A stretch of 64,000 nt of DNA from Skeletonema tropicum (taxonomy: Eukaryota > Bacillariophyta > Thalassiosirophyceae > Thalassiosirales > Thalassiosiraceae). Both the position numbers and the translations under genes were made by a program. This document shows, in pieces, positions 21,202 to 29,040 of the stretch (its first letter is position 1; each line of letters begins with the position of its first letter). The DNA is taken from contig CM074128.1 in assembly GCA_037178625.1 (NCBI GenBank), positions 2,108,001 through 2,172,000 on the forward strand, given 5' to 3'. A model generated the notes under the pieces. The model did not search any database and was not told the DNA's origin. It saw only the letters and a list, made by a program, of their open reading frames with translations.

Positions 21202-21508
21202 GTTTCGAAACTTGTGTCTTCAATTTTTTAGCTTCTCTGACAAGCTTCAATGAGGATGCTTCAGGTCTACCTTTTCGGAAGTAGCACGTGTACGAGTCTC
21301 CATTCGACCAAGTTAGGCAGCCCCATCCGTGTTCGAATCCATCGCGGAACAATCCCGTGTATTTTACATCGCTCTTGAACTCGTAAACGCCCCATCCGTG
21401 TGGAATGAAACGGTGCTTTGCCATGCCCTTTCCTTTTCCTCTGCTGTTGCGCAACTTCGTCTTACGAACAGAACCGCTGTATAGTCCACCAGAATAATGA
21501 ATCTTCAT
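21158..21508 (-). CDS. Small MORN-repeat protein
   Basis: The ATG at 21508 gives a 116-aa protein with MORN-like units: IHYSGGLYSGSV, HGWGVYEFKSDVKYTGLFRDGFEHGWG and CLTWSNGDSYTCYFRKGRP. A basic/Leu-rich tail follows (KLVREAKKLKTQVSKLTATLIEYQ), probably a short coiled coil. MORN repeats often mediate membrane or scaffold contacts. The frame is open further upstream to 21580 without an ATG, so the gene may be 5'-truncated or have an upstream exon. Its 3' end lies in the tandem duplication. Confidence 0.55.
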   Translation of the reverse strand: MKIHYSGGLYSGSVRKTKLRNSRGKGKGMAKHRFIPHGWGVYEFKSDVKYTGLFRDGFEHGWGCLTWSNGDSYTCYFRKGRPEASSLKLVREAKKLKTQVSKLTATLIEYQNKQDI

Positions 21509-21654
21509 TTTGAAGTTAAGTGAAATAATACCGACAGATGTTGATGACGATGCAGCCAATGATGTCTTCTTTGAGAACAAAGCAAATCGGATTTATGAGC
21601 CAAGCTCGGATCGGCCAACCCCAAATCAAAGCAAGCAGCATATTATTCAATAGT

Positions 21655-21890
21655 AGTCCTAAGGTAGGGTTCTCACCCTTTGTTTTGATTCTGGGGTCTG
21701 CTACCTTTTACAAGATGTACAGGGCGGAAGTGGTGTGAACTTTTTTCAAATTGAGTTTTTGGGACTCAGTACCATCAAACCTGAGTCCACGATTAACTTC
21801 AATTTCAAATCTACCTTGGACGGAATTGGTATGAACTTTTTTCAAATTGAGTTTTTGGGACTTACATCAAACCTAAGTCCATGCATCAGG
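21655..21890. repeat. Dispersed repeat, related in inverse orientation to 31800-31965
   Basis: The segment AGGTAGGGTTCTCACCCTTTGTTTTGATTCTGGG..CTGCTACCTTTTACAAG, followed by TTTTTTCAAATTGAGTTTTTGGGACT, reappears as its reverse complement at about 31840-31955. Within this copy the TGAACTTTTTTCAAATTGAGTT block is itself duplicated (about 21737 and 21832). No coding capacity is seen. It is likely a piece of a non-autonomous transposable element. The rest of 21581-22198 holds nothing recognisable. Confidence 0.7.
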
Positions 21891-22198
21891 GAAGTCGCTT
21901 GGCCTCTCTTTTGTGGCAACAAGTACAATACCTATTTGAAGTCCGATCACAGGTTCCAGTCAAGTGCTGTTTTGGTGTCATGGTTGCAAGAGATGTCGGA
22001 TATTATACTGCTGAGGCTTATTTCATCGGCCTGATTGAGGATCCAACTTGTGTGCTATTGATATATTCAAATTTGATGCTATAAGCGTGAGACTAATATG
22101 TCAAGATCGTATACAACAACATAAACTAAAGAAAGACTACTAATCAGCATTCAGTGATGATCGAACAGCGCACTATATTAGGGAGATATAGGAGTAAT

Positions 22199-23436
22199 TC
22201 AGAAGTCTGCGTCGAGGCTGAACACTTGATCCTCCTGGGCTACACCAACACCACTCTTAGCATACTCTCCAACGCGCCTCTCGAAGAAGTTAGTTTTCCC
22301 CTGCAGACTGATCATCTCCATCCATTCAAATGGATTGGCAGCTCCGTATTGCTTGGGGCATCCAAGGGCAGCCAACAAACGATCAGCACAGAACTCAATG
22401 TACTGGCACATGAGGTCTCCGTTCATACCAATCAGGGAAACAGGAAGGGCCTCCACCACAAACTCCTTCTCGATCTGGACAGCATTAGTTATAATCTCGT
22501 CAATACGGATAACAGGCAATTTGTTCACGAGCTTGCTGTAAAGAAGGCAGGCAAAGTCACAATGTAGACCCTCATCACGCGAGATAAGCTCATTGGAGAA
22601 ACAAAGGCCAGGCATGAGACCACGCTTCTTCAACCAAAAGATGGCGCAGAAACTGCCACTGAAAAAGATACCCTCCACGGCTGCAAAGGCGATGATACGT
22701 TCGGCGAAGGAAGCGTTGTTGGAGTCGCACCACCGGAGAGCCCAGTGAGCCTTCTTTTGAACACAGGGAATGGTCTCGATGGCATTGAGAATACGAGACT
22801 TGGTCTTTTGGTCCTTAATGTATGTGTCAATTAACAACGAATAGGTTTCGCTTTGAATGTTGTGTAGATTATAATGTATGTAAACATATACCAGAAACCA
22901 GGAAACAGGTGAGTGTCAATGGTGTATGTACGAGCCAATGTAAAAGCCTACACATTTTTTTCATCTTGTTACCTATGAATATTTTCAACCGCAATTTGAA
23001 ATCCGTAGAAGAAGCGTGCCTCAGGGCTTTGCACCTCAGTAGCAAAGTTACTGGAGAGGTTCTCGTTGACAATACCATCGGAGGCAGCAAAAAAGGCAAG
23101 GACGTGGGAGACGAAATGACGTTCGTTGTCGGCTAGACCTTCCCAATCTTTGAGGTCGGAGGAAAGGTCAATTTCCTCGGTAGTCCAGAAACAAGCTAGT
23201 GCCTTTTTGTACATGACCCATATCTCTAGTACGAAGACATACAGAGGGAGGTGAGGCAGAGTATGCAAGTAACATTTGGGCAAATTGCATGTCCCACCTA
23301 CCTCGTTATCTTGGATGGGGAACAACACAAAGCGGCGTGGGTTGTCCCTTAGTAAAGGCTCCTCGTCTGCGACCTCGGCTATGATATCTGCACCGCCATT
23401 ATCATTATCAAACGAACATTCCAAAAACGACTTCAT
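22199..23436 (-). CDS. Ribonucleotide reductase small subunit R2 (class Ia), two introns
   Basis: R2 houses the di-iron/tyrosyl radical cofactor that R1 needs to make dNTPs. Exons 23302-23436, 22973-23223 and 22199-22850 encode 345 aa. Visible are [12 protein letters not shown] (iron ligand acid), [41 protein letters not shown] (Glu/His ligands and radical Tyr region, rebuilt by splicing), [12 protein letters not shown] and [11 protein letters not shown] (Glu/His ligands). The C-terminal FSLDADF is the tail that docks onto R1. Intron 1 (23224-23301, 78 nt) contains no stop and keeps frame, so unspliced reading would add 26 residues. Intron 2 is 122 nt. No frame breaks are seen. Confidence 0.94.
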
Positions 23437-23845
23437 CGCCGTGGATTTTATTGTGGTCCAGCTCTAGCAGTAAAAATATAAGTTGTATGTATCACCAAGA
23501 TAGATACTCAGACCTTTGCCTGTGGGCAGAAAAAGAGATTTAGTAATTTTCTCTTTTCTCAGCTTTTATGGCTTGATTGCATCCCGCCTCTCTAGCAGTG
23601 CTAATATAGCCAGAGTCCTGCCCGAACGAGGCGGCCATTGACCGTGCCTCCATTGATACTGCCGTTTGTTTACCCAGCGCGGGGCTGATTGAGAATTCAA
23701 TTTTCTCACGCCTATAATCTTCACTGCTGAGTCTTAGAGCACGCTGCCTTATCATGTTCAAATTACATCAGCTAAAATAGTTTATCCTACAACAGCACAA
23801 GTTACAACTCAGAGATGTCAGTGTCAGGTACAGTTCACTTTTCAT
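23437..23845. other. Intergenic between R2 and the F-box-like gene
   Basis: The sequence is A/T-rich just upstream of the R2 start. No coding or repeat structure is recognised. It should contain the R2 promoter and the 3' end region of the F-box-like gene. Confidence 0.4.
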
Positions 23846-25249
23846 TCACAGGGACAGGGTATAGAAAGGCGAAGTGTCAAATCCATTTCGGTCAAGATTC
23901 CTCAATTTTGCTCTACGGGCGGGAGAAGGCAGGTTCTTTCGGTGCAATAGCTTTACCCTCTTCACCGTGTCACTGGTATTGACTTGCAGCTTCGGCTTCG
24001 ATACATGACTGCGCTCGTCTTTGTATCTGGGTGGCGATGGGGCACTCTGCTTTTGACTTAGCTCGTCAACAGTGATACCGGTATCGGTGAAATGGAATCC
24101 CTTCTCGCGATACTGCTTTTGATTGAGCTCATCAACAGTGATATCGGTGAAATGGAATCCTCTCTTGTTGTACTTTACTACACGCTGCGAAATCTTGACT
24201 AGCATATTGTGAAGGATAATGCAGTATTTCACACTAAGTTCTGGCTCATCAATGGACATCGGTGAGAAGATCCCATCTTGATTTGGGAGGTCGCCACCAC
24301 ATTCCCTTACATCGCTGAAAACAAGCTCCGCGAACTTAACTTTCTCTTCATTCGGGTTGAAGAATGAAATCTGTTCCAGTTCATGGAGGGAGAAAGCATT
24401 CAGATACATACGCATGTATCTATTCAAAAGCAACGTCCAATTTGGACATCTCAGCATTGCTTCTTTTCTGAGGATTCGATGCAAGTTTGGAACGCAGAAA
24501 TCGATCCCATTGAAGTGCGACATACAAGGCATTATATCAAATTTGTGAAGAGTATCTTTGACTGTCGCCGAGGAGGTTACAACAAGATCGATTTGTTTTC
24601 TGAGGCGATGGTTCCCTGGAGCAAATGAGAAGTCCAATGGCATGACATATGGACTTCTTGCATTGACGACGAAATCGTGCCTTGAGGCAATGAAACCTCT
24701 CCTCACAGCATCTCTGACGGGCATCCTTCTGATGTGTGTGTGAGCCGGCGGGAGTGAATATGACTCCACATGATGAATCTTGTGGTCCATAAACGTGTAA
24801 TCAGAAGTTGATATGCCAGTGAAAACAAAGCCAAGTGAATCTAGATGACGTCTCGTATACGGAAGGGCCATGACGGTGGTATAAAGGTCGATGTCGCTCG
24901 CAACGAAACCATCACCTTGAGCACAACTGCCATTGTTAGTTACCGCTTGAACGATTAAGGACCCGGCGATGACAAGTTGGTCCCTGCCATAAATATGTGC
25001 AACACATTTGAGTCTTTCAATCAATGGCACTGCGAGATGCTCGAATCCTTCCCGCTGCCTGATGACCGACATTAGAGAGTGAAGGAGTGATTCGTTGATG
25101 AAACCAGCTGGAGTAGATTCTTCAGACATCACAACTGTTGAACTGTTAGTCCAGAGGCGCTTGGTCACTAAAAGATTGAACGCATCTGTCGGTGTTAGAA
25201 ACGAGGCCAGTTGCAGAGAGAGTTCACGTATGCTCATGAGAGAGTCCAT
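23846..25249 (-). CDS. F-box-like protein with nucleotidyltransferase-fold motif (diatom family)
   Basis: The 467-aa protein starts with an F-box-like stretch (IRELSLQLASFLTPTDAFNLLVTKRLW). It then has LVIAGSLIVQAVT...VASDIDLYTTV, reminiscent of the G-S...DxD core of nucleotidyltransferases. The remainder (FDIMPCMSHFNGIDFCVPNLHRILRKEAMLRCPNWTLLLNRYMRMY) looks like a conserved but unassigned domain. Residues ~365-405 contain an internal duplication (GFHFTDITVDELNQKQ / GFHFTDTGITVDELSQKQ). The C-terminus is basic. Catalytic activity is unproven; it could equally be a substrate adaptor of an SCF ubiquitin ligase. It lies between the divergent R2 and R1 genes, an unexpected neighbour. Confidence 0.55.
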   Translation of the reverse strand: MDSLMSIRELSLQLASFLTPTDAFNLLVTKRLWTNSSTVVMSEESTPAGFINESLLHSLMSVIRQREGFEHLAVPLIERLKCVAHIYGRDQLVIAGSLIVQAVTNNGSCAQGDGFVASDIDLYTTVMALPYTRRHLDSLGFVFTGISTSDYTFMDHKIHHVESYSLPPAHTHIRRMPVRDAVRRGFIASRHDFVVNARSPYVMPLDFSFAPGNHRLRKQIDLVVTSSATVKDTLHKFDIMPCMSHFNGIDFCVPNLHRILRKEAMLRCPNWTLLLNRYMRMYLNAFSLHELEQISFFNPNEEKVKFAELVFSDVRECGGDLPNQDGIFSPMSIDEPELSVKYCIILHNMLVKISQRVVKYNKRGFHFTDITVDELNQKQYREKGFHFTDTGITVDELSQKQSAPSPPRYKDERSHVSKPKLQVNTSDTVKRVKLLHRKNLPSPARRAKLRNLDRNGFDTSPFYTLSL

Positions 25250-25458
25250 TCTTGGTTTCTTGGCAGCTAATTATGACTTTGATGTGGGTTTCTTTTTATG
25301 TGAGGACCAAGGATCCGGGGACAGAGATGCAATGTCAAAATCATGGCCCAGACAGAAAGGTAAGTATGTAAGCTACATAATCAAGAAAGATATGTACTTT
25401 CTCGTTTTTGTACGAGGACCAGTCAGCAGGTGTCAAATCTCACTTCAGATTTTTTTTC

Positions 25459-25468
25459 TTTCGCGAAA
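25459..25468. promoter_or_regulatory. E2F-like palindrome upstream of R1
   Basis: TTTCGCGAAA is a perfect palindrome containing TTTCGCG, close to the E2F/DP consensus TTTSGCGC, and lies 96 bp upstream of the R1 ATG. S-phase control of ribonucleotide reductase by E2F is known in plants and animals; use here is inference. The rest of 25250-25563 shows only T-rich sequence. Confidence 0.3.
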
Positions 25469-25563
25469 TAGCATCCAACAATTGTATGTATCACGTCCAG
25501 TATTGTACTATCATTGCATCTCAGAACCAGCGAACAACCTTTATATCACAGCACAGCACAATC

Positions 25564-27256
25564 ATGTTTATCAGAAAGAGAGACGGAAGACAGCAAAGCT
25601 GCCAATTTGATAAGATCCAGAGCCGCATCTCGAAGCTATGCTATGGCCTCGATCAAAAGGTGAGAATGAGAGCGTCCGTCTGCATCTCTTGTAATGTTGG
25701 TACACTCGAAAGATTGATTCGTCAACACACCGTGCTGCGCAGCTACTTACGTCTTCTCTCACTCTCTCGTTCTCTATTCTAGTTCGTAAACGAAGCCATC
25801 ATCTCGCAAAAGGTGATTCAGGGAGTCTATCAAGGTGTCACTACCACTGAGCTCGATGAACTTGCAGCCCAAACTGCTGCATCCTTTGCCACTCAACATC
25901 CCGACTATGCCATCCTCGCCGCACGTATCGAGGTGTCCAACTTGCACAAAATGACAGAGAAATCATTTTCAAAGGTTATGCACGCCTTCCGCGGATACAA
26001 ACACCCCAAAACTGGAGAGACTGCCCCTCTAATCTCCAAAGAAGTCTACAATGTCATCATGGCCAACAGAGACACACTTGACGGGTGCATCATCCATGAC
26101 AGAGACTTTGAATTTGACTACTTTGGCTTCAAGACCCTCGAAAAATCATACCTACTCAAAATTGATGGAAAGATTGCCGAGCGTCCTCAGCACATGCTCA
26201 TGCGTGTTGCCGTCGGCATCCACATGGATGACATTGACCGTGTGAAAGAAACATATGATCTCCTCTCCAAAGGATACTTCATTCACGCGACACCCACCCT
26301 TTTCAATGCAGGGACCCCAAACCCACAAATGTCTTCTTGCTTTCTCACTTGTATGAAGGCCGATTCCATCGAAGGTATATACGACACACTCAAGAATTGT
26401 GCTATTATTTCAAAGCATGCTGGTGGCATTGGTATGTCGGTCAGCAATATCAGAGCTAGCGGTAGTTACATTCAGGGTACCAACGGAACATCCAATGGCA
26501 TCGTGCCAATGCTCCGTGTATTTAACAACACTGCTCGCTACGTTGATCAAGGAGGAGGAAAGCGTAAGGGGAGTATTGCTGCCTACATTGAGCCATGGCA
26601 TGCAGATATTTTTGCATTCCTTGACTTGAGGAAGAACCACGGAAACGAGATGGAGCGTGCCCGTGACCTTTTCTACGCCCTCTGGATTCCCGACCTATTC
26701 ATGGAGCGTGTTCAGACCAACGGTGACTGGACCTTGATGTGCCCCAATGAGTGCAAGGGCCTCGCAAACTGCTGGGGTGGTGAATTCAAAGCCCTCTACG
26801 AGAAGTACGAGCGTGAGGGCAAGGGGCGTAAGACCATCAAGGCCCAACAGCTTTGGTTTGCTATCCTGGACTCTCAGGTAGAGACTGGAACTCCTTACAT
26901 GCTCTACAAAGACCACTGCAACAGGAAATCGAACCAACGAAACCTTGGAACCATCAAGTGCTCCAACTTGTGTACTGAAATCGTGGAGTACACCGCACCT
27001 GATGAAATTGCCGTGTGCAACTTGGCAAGTATCAGCCTTTCTAAGTTTGTGACTCCCGCTGGACACTTTGGCGAGGAGGGTCACTATGATTACGACTTGG
27101 ACAAGCTCAAAGAAATCTCCAAGGTTTTGACGAGGAACCTGAACCGTGTCATTGACAACAATTTCTATCCCGTTGAGGAGGCCAAGAGATCTAACATGCG
27201 CCATCGTCCCATTGGTATTGGCGTCCAGGGTTTGGCCGACGCTCTGCAAATGATGA
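25564..27256 (+). CDS. Ribonucleotide reductase large subunit R1, 3'-truncated at a transposon junction
   Basis: Exon 1 (25564-25659) encodes the ATP-cone start [33 protein letters not shown] 123-nt GT-AG intron (25660-25782) precedes [21 protein letters not shown]. Exon 2 has MSSCFLTCM (redox Cys), [48 protein letters not shown] and [10 protein letters not shown] (active-site Cys), up to [18 protein letters not shown]. Similarity stops there, at about two thirds of a normal R1, so roughly 265 C-terminal residues are missing, including the PTAST loop and redox tail. The frame then runs antisense through Helitron DNA to a stop at 27423. No frame breaks occur before the junction. Confidence 0.92.
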
Positions 27257-27260
27257 GTGT

Positions 27261-28267
27261 TTACCCTAATAACATCAATCTGCCACTACAAGTTACATTA
27301 CAAAGCAGAGGACTTACTCCTTCGCCATTGGCATCCGCATATGGGTATAGTCGCACTCTGAAGCTACACTCATCGTCAATCGTTATTGTTACAAAGAGAG
27401 AGTGCATCCCGAAGAAGTCCTGAAGGGCAAAGCACTTCCGCCGAGCGCTCTTTGCAGCTTCTTCATTCATGCCCAAATGGCGGCAAGATGCGCTCACAGC
27501 CTTGAGAAACTTGCTGGCTGTACTAGTACTTTTCTTGTTGGCATGCTCCTCGTTGATTGCTTCTTCAATTTCCTCGATGGTCATTTTGCCGATTTCATCA
27601 CCAACTGCTTCACCATGCTCGTTAACCAGTGGCCTACATTTCATCACGGCGCTCTTAAACGATAATATCCGCCCAAGTAAAAAGTTTGCGACAAGCACGA
27701 ATTCACTTTCCATGAACTGAGGCAGGGACAACTTTAGATAATGCCGAATTATTTCCTCATCAGAAATCTTATTCCGGCGTTCTAGAGTTGGCCCTCCACT
27801 TCCAAATGGGAATACAGTAGGAAACACACTCTCCAACTTCATTACATCCAAATGACTGGCATAATTGCCCCCGTGTATAGCAAGCGTTGGCGCCGAGTGA
27901 TCTTTCAGAATGGCCATCACAAGTTCCCTACTCGTTTTGTACACACTTGTGTCTGTTGTTGGTTCCCCTCCACCAGAAAAGTAAAATGTAGCACCTTCTT
28001 CCTTATTCTCTTTTGCGGGGTCCCCAGGTATATCCGTGTTTGAATCGGAATCAGGGTCTTCTACCAACTCAATATTTACAGCTGAACTTTCATCCTCTAT
28101 TACCAAGTCCCTGAATGCGGGGTGGTGTTCCTTGAACCAGTGAAGCAAGCCAAAATAAAGCCTTGTGTCCAGCTCTGCCTTCTTTCGAACAATGTCTTTT
28201 TGGGTTGGTGTCATCCTCCCATTCAAAACCACATAAATATTTGACGCAACACCTGATTGGTGTAGAC
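27261..28267 (-). CDS. Helitron Rep/helicase protein, 3' block (truncated Helitron_like_N domain)
   Basis: It continues the block at 29041-31618 once the inserted 765-bp element is ignored: ...KVAGALN + [33 protein letters not shown]. It then reads [25 protein letters not shown], and [29 protein letters not shown] near the end, the latter typical of Helitron_like_N. The similarity stops at about 27262, where R1 sequence begins on the other strand. An acidic linker ([23 protein letters not shown]) is present. The protein is non-functional as it stands. Confidence 0.75.
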
Positions 28268-28341
28268 AATTTAATAGGAGGGGTGGCCTCAACCTGTCCG
28301 CGAAATCGTTACATGTGTAACTGCTGGCTTCCTCGCTGATG

Positions 28342-28364
28342 ACGTAGGAATTTAATTCCTACGT
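28342..28364. repeat. 23-bp perfect palindrome inside the nested element
   Basis: ACGTAGGAATT, one T, then AATTCCTACGT forms an 11-bp stem with a single-base centre. The 12-mer GACGTAGGAATT recurs at about 32323 in the repeat region. It could be a transposase-binding site or the trace of an excised element. Confidence 0.7.
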
Positions 28365-28460
28365 AAACTTGTACTAGGATCTGTAACATCGGGTTACATG
28401 GGTAGGGAGGCTGAACCTCTACGAAAAGTCTAACATGAAATAACCCCATTATTAATGAAC

Positions 28461-28779
28461 TCAACCAATTACATGCAACTTTCCAACTACATCGAGAATC
28501 AAATTCTCTCCAATACGCTTTGCAACCTCTTCCTTGTTGTAATCTGCATCATATAATTCGACATCTTCATACTCACCAACTTCATTCTTCCGGAGCATTC
28601 GACTCAATTTCATTATTGATGTTGTTTTGGGCAATGGAGGTGTTGCTGTGACTTTTTTGGTTGTCGACATATTTTGGATTTACCTTCCTCAATCGTTTCG
28701 AGCCTACTTCTACTGTGTCCCCTCTCTCTTTACGCTGCTTGTCAGCCCATTCATCATACTTCATTTTGTTTGACGACAT
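28461..28779 (-). CDS. Small ORF pair carried by the nested element, one +1 frame break
   Basis: Two overlapping minus-strand frames (28582-28779 and 28461-28670) read as one ~105-residue charged protein if one base is removed between about 28630 and 28670. It starts MSSNKMKYDEWADKQRKERGD and ends with the acidic LRKNEVGEYEDVELYDADYNKEEVAKRI region. No family is recognised and it is not a transposase. It may be captured host sequence or noise. Confidence 0.3.
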
Positions 28780-29040
28780 ATTGTTGATGATCTATGTTGT
28801 CTATTTAATGTTCCATGGTGAATCTCTCTCTCATGGACACTATTATTTTTATTTGATGGTCGGTGGTGGTGGCTCGGGAAACTTGTCAGCCAAATCGTTA
28901 CATGTGTAACTCTCAGATGTCTCGTGGCTGCCACACTATTAGCAAAAATGGTTACAGGAGTAACTGTCCGATGTCTCGTGGCTGACAACTTGGTTACTTA
29001 GCGGAATTAGTATGGTTCTACGTACGAGGCCACCCCTCCT

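Larger units (their letters stand above)
28276..29040. mobile_element. 765-bp terminal-inverted-repeat element nested in the Helitron gene
   Basis: Perfect 15-bp inverted ends, AGGAGGGGTGGCCTC (28276-28290) and GAGGCCACCCCTCCT (29026-29040), are flanked by the direct repeat AATTTAAT (28268-28275 and 29041-29048). An equivalent reading is a 16-bp TIR with a 6-bp ATTTAA duplication. Dropping the element and one flank copy restores the Helitron reading frame ([11 protein letters not shown]). No transposase is present, so it is non-autonomous. The 8-bp duplication would fit hAT or similar superfamilies. Internal copies of AAATCGTTACATGTGTAACT lie near both ends (28303 and 28892). Confidence 0.88.

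Noticed and set aside
25095..25610. 171-codon plus-strand frame
   Set aside because: Overlaps the F-box-like gene antisense and the true first exon of R1 in another frame; no protein-like features.
27261..27423. R1 frame continuing 55 codons past the junction
   Set aside because: Sequence loses all R1 similarity and is antisense to Helitron coding DNA, so it is read-through rather than a real C-terminus.
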